Shown here piece by piece: positions 10,168 to 21,652 of a DNA stretch of 64,000 nt. A program made the translations under genes and the position numbers. The stretch is from Heterotrichella gracilis (taxonomy: Eukaryota; Sar; Xanthophyceae; Tribonematales; Xanthonemataceae), in the NCBI GenBank assembly GCA_032358255.1, contig JAULBX010031370.1:62001-126000 (forward strand). Direction: 5' to 3'. Position 1 is the first letter of the stretch. The number at the start of each line of letters is the position of its first letter. The notes beneath the pieces are model-generated. The model saw only the letters and a program-made list of their open reading frames with translations, did not search any database and was not told the DNA's origin.

Positions 10168-13100
10168 TCAGGCGCCATGCGGCCGGCCCGGGACCAGCAT
10201 GTCAATCAGCCCCTGGAACAGCGCCGCCACCGCCTGGTACAACCTAATAAACCACGAAAACACGCCATAGTCCACCACAGCAGTCACATCCCCCCCACTC
10301 CCCCCACCACCCACCACACCCCCATTCCCGCCATTCCCGCCATTCCGCCGCCGCGCAGGCGCAGGTGCCAGCTTCCCCTTAAACATTTTCTTCTCCGCCT
10401 CCGCATCCCCCTTGCGGGTCTGCGCAATGGCGTGCAGCTCTTTGACAATGGCGGTGTCATTGGGCGCCAGCTTCCTTGCCTTGACCAGGTCCTCGTGCGC
10501 TGCGTTGGTTTGGCCCAGGGTGTGGCGCGCCCTGCCCCGCCGGAACAGCGCTTTGGCATTATTTTCGTCACGCGCAAGCACCTGGGGTGGGAGATTTGGA
10601 GGATGGTGATGATACGGTGGTGTGTGTGGTATGGTGGTGGTCAGTGAGGGTGGCAAGGTGAGGTCAATGTTGCAGCGAGATGCGCACCATAGGGGTATGG
10701 GGGTAGCAAAGGGGTGATGCCGTTAGGTTGACATTTGTGATTTAGCAGATTTCTTCATTACGGCACCTCAAGGATCACATGATATAGCCCTGCAAGTCCA
10801 TTACCGCACCTCTGAGCACTGCGAGATTGCAGAATCCAGGTCCCCAAGCTTCATGTAGCAGGCAGCCTGGTTCAGACGGATCTTCACTTCAATCGCCTGG
10901 GAAAAAAGGCGAGACAAAATGGGGATTGGTGCTTGTCCCCAGCTTGACCAGGCATCCATCCATCCAACCAGGTACAAAATGTTTGCCCATCTCAATGCCT
11001 TTTCCAAGCACAAGCAAGCATGGCAAGAAGTCACGTGGCTTGATTGTGCAGTTGTTGGCAATGGAGCCAGCATGGTACCGTACCCAGTGCTGCATGAGTG
11101 TGCAATGCACCAACTCACGAGTTGTGCAGTTTTAGGTTTAAAGGCCCATGTGGTGCAGCCAGGTCAGATCACACATGAAGCCCCATTCCCCTCTCCTCTT
11201 ACAATTGCCTGGTCGTAGTGCTTCCCCTGCAGCTGCATCATGAAGTCCTCGTTGATGTAGGAGGCAGCCATGAAGTACTTGGACAGGGCATCCTCATACC
11301 TGGGAGGGGGGAGGAAGGAGGGTACAAATCAGGGTACAGATCAGAACACGGGAGGGGGTAGGAGGGAAATGTGAATGTCAGGTATGAGAAAACTGGCTGA
11401 TTCACCCATAGCATAGCATGCACGGTCATGGACCACCCACTCTCCCTCTCCTCCTACGCTTCGTTCCCCTCCATGCAATGCAATCAAACAGACCACCTTC
11501 CCTATCCTAAACCCTTAACCCCAATCTTCCCTCTCCTCTTACTTTTCTCCTGAAAATGCTTCGTTCCCCTCCATGCGCCGCCGCTCCGCCGCCTCCAGGC
11601 GCTCCTCATACAGCATGGACCGCCGGTCCTTACCCTACGCAAGGGTCACAGCCACAATCACACGAATCTTGTCACATTCCTAGACTGCGGATCCTTACAC
11701 TATGCCAGGGTCACAGCCACGATGGCGACCACCACTTTTTGCTACTTGCTTGATTACAGCAGCATTTATTGCACTATTTAGGGATCAGCCGCATCCAGGC
11801 GCTCCTCAAACAGCGTGGACAGCCGGTCCTTGCCCTACGCAAGGGTCACAGTCACAATTACGCCTAAGTATTTTGTTACTTCACTTTTGCCTCATTTCCT
11901 CAACGCCTTGCGTGTGCATGTGCACTATGTTTGCTAGAGAGCAAACCAACTTTAGGGTTTTTTGATGAGCCTGAACCCTTAGGTGGCGCACCTCATCGAC
12001 GGGCTCAAAATCCAGGAAATGCACATCATACACCAGGGGGGCGTTGCCGGGCACAGAGGGGAAGGAAAAGCTGCCTGCAGATGAACATATTCACAATTTT
12101 AATTGTAATACAAGATTTGCATCATTTAATGGGCAGTCAGATTCAGGGAATCCAACCCGATGTCACAAGACTGTTGGAGGCATATGAGCTACAATCATGC
12201 TCACATCAACAACTACAATTGCGATTACAACCACATGCCAGGTGCCACTAAGGCTCTATTGAAAAGTTCTCACTCCCACTGCTTCCACACCGCACTGCCC
12301 TGATCCCACCTGGGATGGTGAAACCCTAGGCAAGGGTTCTGCCCAGGGGACAAACTTGGCTGTGTAGGGTCTAGTGTTACCTTGGCTGCCATATGCGTAC
12401 TCTGGGTCCACATACACCCTTGCCTTCTCCCCCTTCCGCATGCCACCCACCGCAAGGCTGAGACCCTTGTCCCGCATGGAAGTGTCTGAAGAGGGGAGAC
12501 TACGATGAGTGGTGGTGGTGGGTTGGGAGGGCAGGCGCGCAACGTTGGTGGCCACAGTGCAGATATTATAAATGTTGCCAATTAGAGCCCAGCGTATGAT
12601 GAGAGGGTGAGCGCGTGCGCAGGTTGCTTGCTTGACAAATGTAGAAGGAAGGTGTGCACATGGACATCGGCTCAACTCTCCACGGCACCACCACCACCAG
12701 ACTATTACCACCACCACCACACAACTACCAACGCCACCGCCGCTGCACCACCGCCGCCACCCCCTCGCTCACCTCTCCCCGCCACCACCATCACCGGCTC
12801 ACCCCCTTGCGACTCCCCTTGACTATCAACCACCACACTGCCATCGGAGGCCAGGCGAGACACATAATGGACTGCAAAAAGGGGAGAGAGACACACTTTT
12901 ATACCCATCTTGTAGTGCACATGATGGCCTGTATGTCCCTGCTTAGTGGGCTGGGGCAGCATTGAAGCAGTTGTGTATGTTAGCATATGCACAAAGACAG
13001 GCGGTTGGATTTATGGAGCAAATACGCCTATGATTGGTTGCAAAGAGGGTTGGGAAGGGGAATTGACAAAGTACTTTTCATTACAATATCACGTCATCTT

Positions 13101-13444
13101 GGGAAGCTGAGCTTGATGCCAAGATTGTGCGGCTCGTAACTATTTAGGGTTTAGGGTTTTATGGCTGGGGCGATCCTACCTAAGCACCTGGCGTGCAGGG
13201 GGGGCGTCTCCCCGCTCCCTTCCACTTCCACCACCTTCACCACCTTGCCATCGGACGTGACTGGGATGGCATTGGCTGGGGGAGTGAGGCTGGCCACTGG
13301 CTCTTCCGGGGGTGTGGGGGTGGTGGGGTTGTCTTCTGGATCGGCAGGGTTCTCCAAGGGGTTCACAGGATCGGTGGAGGTGGTGAGGTCAATTTGTGCC
13401 TCCCCGTTGCTGTCCTTCCCTTGGTCCGCCTCAGCTGCCGCCAT
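10168..13444 (-). CDS. FKBP42/TWISTED DWARF1-like immunophilin with TPRs and tail anchor
   Basis: Eight exons (13180-13444, 12773-12871, 12381-12485, 11992-12074, 11543-11634, 11203-11299, 10810-10896, 10168-10581) give 413 residues with closed phases. The order is an acidic Pro/Thr-rich N terminus (1-75), one FKBP fold (about 75-184, with DPEYAYGS and NAPLVYDVHFLDFEP), three TPRs (about 195-330, with KALFRRGRARHTLGQ), a Gly-rich linker and a hydrophobic C-terminal segment at about 382-406. Plant FKBP42 has the same order; it is a membrane-anchored HSP90 co-chaperone that helps ABC transporters mature. The active-site strand of true FKBPs (FDSS and VIxGW) is replaced by VVDSQ and DTSMRDKG, so prolyl isomerase activity is probably absent, as in TWD1. 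Part of exon 5 is duplicated in the intron upstream of it. Confidence 0.88.
11795..11865 (-). repeat. Intronic copy of the 5' half of FKBP exon 5
   Basis: The block ccaggcgctcctca-acagc-tggac-gccggtcctt-ccctacgcaagggtcaca occurs at 11593-11655 (real exon and acceptor) and again here, about 200 bases upstream on the minus strand. A shorter piece (tgccagggtcacagccac) occurs at about 11703. The copy could act as a decoy acceptor. Confidence 0.8.
13143..13156 (+). repeat. Interstitial telomere-type repeat (TTTAGGG)2
   Basis: Two exact TTTAGGG units lie just inside FKBP intron 1, about 25 bases from the exon 1 donor. Similar short runs occur in many introns of this window. Confidence 0.8.
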
Positions 13445-14585
13445 GGCTTCAGTGAGTGACTGACCCAGGGGACTGACTGACGCAGGGGAGGTGTTCTTGT
13501 GGTAGGGGAAACCCTAGGGTGTGGTAAAGGGCAGGCCTTGCGGATGTAAATCCTAGGCACTGTAGGCAGAGGACGTAGCCTGTGACACCAGGAGTTGTGC
13601 TAGTCAGAATGTGACTGGTCCAGAACGTGGGCCGCGCACATGCGGAGGTGTGGCACAGTGTGGTGGCAATGTGGTGGCGATGTAAGTTCACAAACCACGT
13701 TCTTAATGACTCATTACTGCAGCTACGCACTGGCATACCTGTACCGAGGTAACAACTTAGACAGATATGTTGCATCAGTTGCTGGGTTCGACAGATCTGA
13801 ACAAGCAAGCCTCAGAACTTGCGCCGGTTGGCATATGCATGCATTAGTCGGGTAGTGGCATGCCAAACGATGGCACCGTGCGTACCTCGCCCTCCGTACC
13901 CCAAAGCGGCGACCCTCCGTTATAAAATACTTTACGTTGTAGAATCTGTATGCGTCAACTTTGTGTCGACACTACACACGCACTGTGTGTGTGTGTGTTA
14001 CGACGTATTGGGGGCGATGGGGAACAGTGGGCGCTGATAGTAGCGTGTATGATACTGTAGCCAATACGGTGCAGTCTATACAGCTATTTTGATAGCGAAG
14101 TGTACAGTGCACTGTTATGGACAGCTCATTGACGTCGTGCTGTTGTAGCTTTGGCGTTGGAGCGCTTTGGGGGTTCTCCACTTGACAGGGTTAAAGCGGG
14201 GAGGTCCCACCCTTGCTGACCACTCGTGAGCGACTCCTCCAACCCACAACTTGGGGTAACGAAAGGCTTTTGCTGCAACACTCGGTAGTGTGAACGTCAA
14301 CGTTGCCTCACTTGTGCGCACCCAGCTGAGTTGCTGACTAGCTCGATACACAGACAGATAGGTTGCACCACGCACCAAGGATTACCTACGCCCTATTCTG
14401 TACCCCTGCGCCACTGGCACCTGGTTGTGTCTTTTAGCCAATGAACCTTGTGAGCTACTGACCTAGAGCGGGTGGAGACTGGGGTGTTCACCGCGCGGTA
14501 CGGCTCTACCTGTGCGACTGCTAAGCCCCCACCACCACATCTTTCAATACAGCAGTGGGGGGCGGAGCGACCTCCCACACCCACC
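13445..14585. promoter_or_regulatory. Divergent intergenic region, FKBP42-like and plastid TPR genes
   Basis: This 1.14 kb region separates two divergent genes and should hold both promoters. It contains a TATAAAA at 13921-13927 in plus orientation and a short TG run at about 13984-13998. An upstream in-frame ATG for the TPR gene lies at 14472. No other gene is evident. Confidence 0.4.
13921..13927 (+). promoter_or_regulatory. Possible TATA box
   Basis: TATAAAA stands alone in a moderately AT-rich patch, in the orientation of the plastid TPR-like gene but about 660 bases before its chosen ATG. A long leader or leader intron would be needed, so the call is weak. Confidence 0.2.
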
Positions 14586-17176
14586 ATGCACGCCGTACCT
14601 CGAGCAGATCTATCCCCCAGCGCGCTGCACCCACCCGCCGCAATTAGTCTCCGCCCATCAGCCCGCAGATCTGCATCCCCAGCGCCACATGCCTGCGTTC
14701 GATATGCATGCATTGTGCCACATGCATGCATGCATCAAAGGTCAGCTCGGGGAGGCAGCGTAGCGACACGTGCCAGCACTTCAGACCCCCCACCCTCCAC
14801 CCCCGCCGCCCCGCCCTCACCTTCGGACGCCATCAAGGCTCGGTTGGAGGCCGCCCGGGCGGACACAACCACACGCGCCCCCACCTCCCCACCCTCCCCG
14901 CCACCCCCACCCGCCACCCCACCAGCCGCTCAACAGCCACTCCCCACAGCCAACCGCACCCCACAGCCTGAACCAGAGTCGGGACCCACTGCCGACATGG
15001 CGGCGCGGATCGCTGCAGCCCGCGCAAACAAGCAGAGCCACCCCACCCCCCCAGCCCCCTCCGCCCCTTCCCAGCCACCACCCGCCACCCCACCAGCGGC
15101 TTCAGGTCAGGCCCCGCCACAGCCCGATGCAACCTCAGACCCTAGCAACAACCCTAGCGCAGACGTGCTGGCGCGGATCGTCAGCGCCCGAGCATACAAG
15201 CCCGGCTCATCCACCTACAACGTGGCAATGGATGCCGACAGCGCCACGCTCCAGCGCGGCAGTTTCAGGAGGGGGGCGGAGGAGGTCCCCCGGGAAGATT
15301 CCGATTCGGAGCAAGAGGGGGGGCAGCGGTCCTTCAGGACTGGTGCTGGGAGCGCCAACGAGGCCGCCAACTTTTTGAAAACCACCACCAGCAGCTCCAC
15401 CGAGACCCTAGGCAAGGGTTTGAGCGCGGAGCAGTTCACGATGGCCAAGGTGGGGTGGTTGCCCTTCTTAAGGATCCTGCAATCTGTACGGGGATTGCAG
15501 CATTACAGTCGACAAGCGTTACCGCCCACCTGCATGTCTAGACCTTTGATGCTGAGTACCAGCCATCCCACAACTCAATTTCAAAAAGGTCCAAGAAGTA
15601 AATACAAAAAAATCAATGTCAACGTTTCAAAATTTGCTTTTTTTGCATGTTTCAGGAGGAGCTGAAGAAGCAGCAGGAGGTTGAGATCATTTCCATCGAC
15701 AAGTCCTACCGCCCCACCCGCGTGTCCCCATCGGATGCTGAGTACAAGCCATCTGTCACAACGTGGGGGGTGTTCCCTAGACCGCAAAACATCTCCAAGG
15801 CGTTTGGCGGGGGCAGGACCCTGAAACCAGGTGCGTGCTGGGTCCTATGATGGGGCGCGTCACTGCGGATTCATTTCGATTATCTGCCTGTGCAGCATTT
15901 AAAACCCTGACTCAGTCTCTGACCTGTACTGCATTCCAAAACCCTTATCATGAACATCAACCATTAATCCATTTATGAACCCTAATTGACTCCGGTGCCT
16001 CTGACCCCAGGTCAGGCACTGGAGACTGAGGAGGAGGCTTCGGCTCGCAAGGCCAGAATTGCCGAGCAGTTGGCAGCATACAAGAAGACCACAGGGCTGG
16101 AAATTGAACCGGAGGTGCGGGTCCTTTTAGAATTTAGGGGGTGGGGAGGGTTTAGGGTGTGTTGCATGGCAAGTCGATGCAAAGTGACAGAATCATTGTT
16201 CGTCAAAAATGCCCACACTAAATATTGCCACAACGCTTGTTATTCTTCGCCCTAGTACTGGAGGTTACCACAGGATTAGTTTGAGCTGGATTTTCTGTCT
16301 TCAAATCACACATACGTGCGCAGGTGGAAATCGCTCAAGAGGAGCAATAAAAAAACAGCTTTATCTTTGAAATTGGACGTTTGTCACTTTTAAACCTGAA
16401 TATTTGCGCAGGTGGAGGCCGCCAGCAGCTCCTACTACGCCCAAGGGGAGCAGCTCATGAAGCAGGGCTACCTGGAGTCTGCACTGGAAAAGTTCACCAC
16501 CGCCGCCGACCTGGTTCCGGCTCGCACAGTGCCAGGTGGCATGGCGCTGCTGCAGAAGGCGATAACACTCGACTCAATGGGGAGGAACAAGGAGGCCTAC
16601 AACATCTACACGCTGCTGCAGGGCCACCCGGCGCCAGGTGGGGATGGGGGAACTGTAGACCCTAAATCCTGAACTCTAAACACGCTGCTGCAGGGGCACC
16701 CAGCGCCGAGTGGGAATGGTGGAACCCTACCGGTACCCTGTGACCAGGTCCTTGAGTGTGCATCCCCTAGTTCTGTCGTGCAGGCCGCCGCTCAAACCCA
16801 ATTCCAACCCTTGTGCCTATCCCATGTGCCCGTGACAAGTGTAGCCAATACCAAACCCTGGTACACAACATAGCCCAGGCTTCATCCCAAGCTCGTCATT
16901 TCACCCCTTACAGGTGTGTCCAAGACCGCCAAGCGCATGCTGTTTGGGTTCACAGCCATGGACTCTCTCAAGGCGCACACCATCTCCTACAGCGAGTCAA
17001 GCGAGTCCTACAAGCCCTACTTTGACCGCTTCTCAAACCCCGAGTGGAACTCCGTGTACACATCCACCCCTGCCAAGGAGGAGGACACCACGCTGGTCAC
17101 CCTGTTTGCCACAGCAGTCATGCTCGCCCCGCTGCTGTTTATTGGGTACAGGGTGCTGATGGTGCAGCAACCCTAA
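14586..17176 (+). CDS. Plastid-targeted TPR-like membrane protein, conserved in green plants
   Basis: Five exons (14586-15449, 15656-15830, 16011-16114, 16412-16637, 16914-17176) give 543 residues in closed phase. The first 60 or so residues are Ser/Arg/Ala-rich and fit a plastid transit peptide. Residues to about 285 are Pro/Ala-rich with repeated DxxARIxAARA units. The conserved core starts at IISIDKSYRPTRVSP and includes WGVFPRPQNISKAFGGGRT, a motif I recall from an Arabidopsis chloroplast TPR-like protein. A TPR-like helical region follows (KQGYLESALEKF, about 390-455), and a hydrophobic segment at about 517-538 sits near the C terminus. The biochemical role is unknown. I chose the ATG at 14586 for its CCACC context and because it opens the transit peptide; 14472 is an in-frame alternative. 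The 3' edge of exon 4 is duplicated in the next intron. Confidence 0.82.
16678..16725 (+). repeat. Intronic copy of the 3' edge of TPR-gene exon 4
   Basis: The last bases of exon 4 and its donor (acacgctgctgcaggg-cacc-gcgcc-g-tggg) are repeated about 72 bases downstream. The spacer reads accctaaatcctgaactctaa, a degenerate telomere-type run. The copied GT is now GAGTGG and probably inactive. Confidence 0.8.
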
Positions 17177-17783
17177 GGGTTTCCGGTGCACACCAGGGCC
17201 CTAGGTTAGGGCTTTTGCAACGGCAGGCATGCTCAGCTCTTACAGGGTATATGGTGCTGGTGCTGCCGCACTGCAGTTGGACCGCAAGGCTTTGGCATAG
17301 TATGCATCGCGCCCTTTACAAGGGATTTTGAATCCCCTTGTATAGTTTTCCAAAGCCTTCTTCAGCCTGACTAATACTTGATGTCGCAATGATTGTATCC
17401 ATTTACGCCTTGTTTACGCTTCCTTTCCTGCTGGCGCCTCTCTGGGAGACAAAGCAGATTACAAACAGCCAATGGCACAAGTAGGGTGGCATAAGTTAAT
17501 TCTCTAGCAATCGTGACGGTCGCAGCTTTTAATTTAGATCAATAGTGGAGTCCAATGACTTCACTGAATTTCAACTACCTCACACAGGCTGTCCAGCGCA
17601 TAATATGCTGCTGCAGCATCGTAAACTTGTCACAGCTCAATAAGCCACTCAGCAAATATATCACAAACCAAGTACCAAGACAGAATAAATACATGCTCCC
17701 AGGAAGGAAAAATGGCAAAAACTGTGCCAATTCATCGCCACTACTGTGTCACTACTGCCCACCCGCCCCTCACACCACCTTCC
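17177..17783. other. 3' flank of the plastid TPR gene
   Basis: AT-richer sequence follows the stop at 17176, with no coding frame or RNA gene I can support. Confidence 0.4.
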
Positions 17784-18299
17784 CTACCGGCACACCCCCA
17801 GGCTGGGCAGACCCCCCACCACGTACCCCTCCAGTCTTGGGTTGAGCTTGCGCACGCGCCCACCCCCCGCCGCCGCCCTGCCGCCCGCCACCATCGCTCC
17901 CCCAGTGGCCAGCCTCCCACCCCCCACACCACCGCTTGTGCACCCCTGCTCTGCCGCCACCTGCGCCACAATGGAGGCCTGCTTGGCCTTACGCACCACA
18001 GCAGCCTCCGCCTTCTCCCGCCCTTTTTGCTGCTGGGGGTGCGGCTGATCCCCACCCGGGCTGATCCCCACCTGCGCCGCTGCGGAGGGTTTGGCTAGGG
18101 TTTTGGCCGGCTTGGCAGCTCCAAGGGGGGAGGGTGCAGTAGGAAAGAGCACCGGCTGCAGGGAGAGCAGCATGGCTTGTCCTGCTTCGCAGCCCGAGAG
18201 GATGGCAGTGACCAGTTTGGGGACCATCCTGTGCCGCCACGTGGGCCATGTGCGCGTGCCACGCGGAACCTCCTCACTGCGCGTACGCGCAGGTGTCAA
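17784..18299 (-). CDS. Possible coding segment, unassigned
   Basis: A 171-codon minus-strand frame runs through GC-rich sequence whose middle part (KGREKAEAAVVRKAKQAS, MVPKLVTAILSGCEAGQ) looks like protein rather than chance. It could be a separate small gene starting at 18299. It could also be a 3' exon of the FYR-domain gene: a donor at 18638-18639 and an acceptor near 18275 would keep the phase. The C-terminal Gly/Ala-rich part may be intronic. A 15-base direct repeat (ctgatccccacc-cggg) lies at about 18046-18073. I recognise no domain. Confidence 0.3.
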   Translation of the reverse strand: MTPARTRSEEVPRGTRTWPTWRHRMVPKLVTAILSGCEAGQAMLLSLQPVLFPTAPSPLGAAKPAKTLAKPSAAAQVGISPGGDQPHPQQQKGREKAEAAVVRKAKQASIVAQVAAEQGCTSGGVGGGRLATGGAMVAGGRAAAGGGRVRKLNPRLEGYVVGGLPSLGVCR

Positions 18300-18584
18300 T
18301 ACAGGGGGCGGCCCGAGTTAAGCCAGACCAGAAATCTATTCGTAGTAACAATTTATTATCTTCTGTTTGCTGTTTTTAGGTACTATGCAATTGGCGCGTA
18401 CAGCGCTCCTTAGGTGGCTAGTGGTGGCAGTGCGCAAACAGGCATTCATAAACTTTAATTCCCGCGTACCCACGCAGTGCATATCCCCGACCGTTCGTTA
18501 TTCATACTTTTGCTGGTACCAACTGGTTACCTGACATTGAATGCCATGCATATGCCCATGCATGTGCAGCCCATGCATGATCAT

Positions 18585-21063
18585 TCACACGTACCCCACA
18601 ACCCCCCCTCTCCCTCCCACTTTTCCCTCCCATCCCCACCTGTTCAGCAGGAAATCCACAAATTCCCTCACATTCTCCCCCTTAGCGCACACCCACCCCC
18701 TCAGCGACTCCAGCGACCTGTGCCTCACCCCACCTAGGGCTTGGGTCAGGGCCAGCACCATGGCCACAACCTCCCCTACACCCTCGATTTCCACAAACTC
18801 CCTGGCGGCCTGCTCCTCTGGGGTGGGGTCCTGGCTCTCTGCCCGACGGCCCTGCCAGAAAGCAACATCAAACAGTGAAAGTCAAGGTTGGCACAGTGAA
18901 TTTTTTACTGATTCTTGCATATGCTGGGCAGATGATGTGAACCACGTATGATGCATAAAACAGCAGGATAAGGTCCTATTATTTTCCCCGCTATCCATGC
19001 CAGGAGATGGCACACAATTGGCACTACCCATGTGGCAACATTAAACTCCCAATTCCCCCTTGGATTGATCTCCCACCTGGAGAGACCGCCACATTTCCAA
19101 CCCACCTGTGCGGCTGCTGCCCTTTCATGTGGCTCATACAGCTGTGCGATTGCCCGCTGGTTGATGGGGTCGGAGAAGCCAAAATAGAGGGGGCCTGGCG
19201 AGTGGGGGGAGGGGGTGGGGCGGAGGGTCACATATGTCTTGGTGGGATGGAGTGGAGTACCATGTGGGGGGGCGGAAACCAGGGGAGTGGCATGTGTGGA
19301 GGTGTGGCGCAGGTGCATGGGGTTGAGGGTTGGAGGGGGCCTGATACGGCATTTGAGCAGGTGCTGGTGGGATGGCATGCGGTTTAGGGTTTAGTGTTTA
19401 GTTCTCTGTAGGATGGCATGCCGGTGTGTGGGTCGATGTCTCCGGTATCGGAGCACATGGGCGGTCAGCATGCATGGCCATGGGTTTAGGGTTTCGGGTT
19501 TCGAATGGATGCAACCACAGCACAGCAACCACCCCCGCACCTGAGATGCGCTGCCCTGTCCGATGCGCCAGGCACACATCTGTCCAGGGCTTGGTGGGGC
19601 TGCCCCCGCTGTACACCTGGCCAGAGGCCTCGTCAACCACCTGCAGGGCAAAGGGAGATTCCGCATGGTTGAAAGGGAGGGAATTCCTTCTAAGGGCTGG
19701 GCGATTTCTGCCCTGTTTCCACTGTATTCCATGCAGATTAACGTGCAATGTGGGCCCCTACCTTGAAGATCGGCCCCGTGGGCCCCGCCTCTATGTGCAT
19801 GTGGTAGGTGCGCCCAAACTGGACCTTGGATGCGTGGTAGCCCACAGGGTATGCGTGGTGGAACAGGCAGCCTGTGCTGCTCCAGAATCGCTGGGCCCAG
19901 GCGCCCCGGTGGATGGACCCCAGGTCCCAGACGGTGGTCCCTGGGATTTGCATGGGATGGGGGATAAAAATTGTATAATATATATGTCGGGCATTCCTCT
20001 GCATGGTATGGAAATTAAGAATCGCAGGGTGTGGAGGATAGGTAGCAATTACACGTGATCAGCATGCCATGAAGGTTTGAGAGTGCATGTTAGGAGGTGG
20101 AAGTTTTCTTTGTTTGGTTGGGATCGAATATGTGGCCCAAAATGTGGCCTATCAAGCCAAACTCTTCGAGGAGGTGGATGCGGGACCCACCTATTGACCG
20201 CAGACTATAAGGGGCACATATGGGTGGTGCGGTGGCGTCCAGGCTGACTGTCCTCCCCTCCCTTTTTGCCCCATTGGCACCTTGAGCTCCCCCCTCTGCT
20301 TCCTCAAGGGGGGCGTAGGAGCTGGTGGTGCTAGGGGAGGTGGTGGATAGAACCACACCGCGGATGCGCTTGGACTGGCGGGAGGGCTCTAGGGTTTCCA
20401 CCTGCAGAAGGGTTTTGGGTCAGGGAATAGGGTGTGTAGTGGTCCACGACTAGTGGAGGGAGAGGTCCTCCGTCAGCGGTGACCGTGTAGGGTCAGGGTT
20501 TAGGTTTAGGTTTAAAGTTGTCCCTGCCATGGCATGGGGTTGGGGAACAGTGCAGGTGAGGTTTCCACTGTCATGGTGCTGAGGATAACACATACTGTGG
20601 GGCATGGTGGTGCAAGGGGCTGGAGGGGTTGGTGCCCACTGGGGGAAGGGCAGGCCAACCATATAACAAGATGACCGCCAATTGAGGGATGGGAGGTATC
20701 ACAGCTCCGTCACTGTCTATGATGACGCTGTTAAAATGCATATTGTTAGGTTTGAGAAGGTATCTTGGAAGGTGCTTAATACCCAACAGAATTGGCATTT
20801 GAGCTTACACAAGGTTGCTCAAAAGTGGGAGCATTGCTGACTATGCACTCACGCCCAGTCATATGTGTACCCCATACCTGTGCTGGTGCAGACTTTCTCC
20901 GTTTCTGCTGCTGGTTAGCAGGGTGCACGTCGCCAGGGGCGAGAAGCGTTTGCAACGAGATGGGAGTGGTAATGCCCAGCTGTTTCAGCTTTTCCCGATT
21001 CCGTGCGATGTTGCGCAACCGTTCCAACTCATACTCGCAGCTGCAGCCCTCTTCAGCCTCCAT
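18585..21063 (-). CDS. FYRN/FYRC-domain nuclear protein
   Basis: Six exons (20878-21063, 20191-20401, 19762-19940, 19541-19640, 19106-19194, 18585-18851) join in phase to 343 residues. The N terminus has the basic/helical YELERLRNIARNREKLKQLG segment found in plant FYR proteins, then a KRRK cluster likely to act in nuclear import. The FYRN domain lies at about 134-175 (VWDLGSIHRG, HHAYPVGYHASKVQFG). FYRC follows at about 175-255 (GPTGPIFKVV, PTKPWTDV, GPLYFGFSDP). FYR domains occur in trithorax-type methyltransferases, some demethylases and TBRG1, so a chromatin role is likely; no catalytic domain is present here. The C terminus (about 256-343) is helical and unassigned. The stop at 18585 assumes read-through of a possible donor at 18638. 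Confidence 0.8.
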
Positions 21064-21652
21064 ATTGCCTGCCCAACACCACAGTCTGGCAGGCAGGTAC
21101 AGCTGGTTAGTTACAAGAGGGGAGCGAAACCCTTCTGTCAGTTGGGAGGCAATGGCGACTCCTTACCCACTGTACCACACTAGCAGTGCTTTCCTAGTAA
21201 GCGGGAGGGCTTCAAGTGATACACGGTGAGCAATTGTAAGGCTTAAGGGTTAAAGTGGAGATTTAAAGTGAATTTTGAGGTGCCCACTCTAATGTCAATG
21301 GCAACACGCGGAAGGCGGAGACCCCGGCTAGACCGCCTTCAAGACCTTTGTGGAACCTGCTTCGAAACGCACCCACCACTTGTTTACATATACTCGTTGG
21401 TGTTGCTCGTCTTAGTGTTGTGTTGCTTGCCTACTTGCTGAAGTATAGTGTCCTGTGAATCTGCGTGCAGTTGTGAATAAGGCCGCCAGACACAGTCTCC
21501 TAATTGGAAGGCAATCGCTGCTGTGCACAGCATTGGAGCAGCCACCACACACCCAGCTGCCTGTATCAACGCGACATTGTTGATCCAAGTCGCCCACTAG
21601 AGGCCCAGACGTTTCCAAGGTTTGGTGGTGAGATCGCCCACATCTTAGCAGC
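21064..21652. promoter_or_regulatory. Divergent promoter region, FYR and GCK genes
   Basis: Only 589 bases separate the two divergent start codons, so both promoters must lie here or in the leaders. No TATA box or other named motif is evident. Confidence 0.45.

Noticed and set aside
14472-14585. In-frame upstream ATG for the plastid TPR-like protein
   Set aside because: The ATG at 14586 has a better context and starts a transit-like peptide; the extra 38 residues look like translated leader. Kept only as an alternative.
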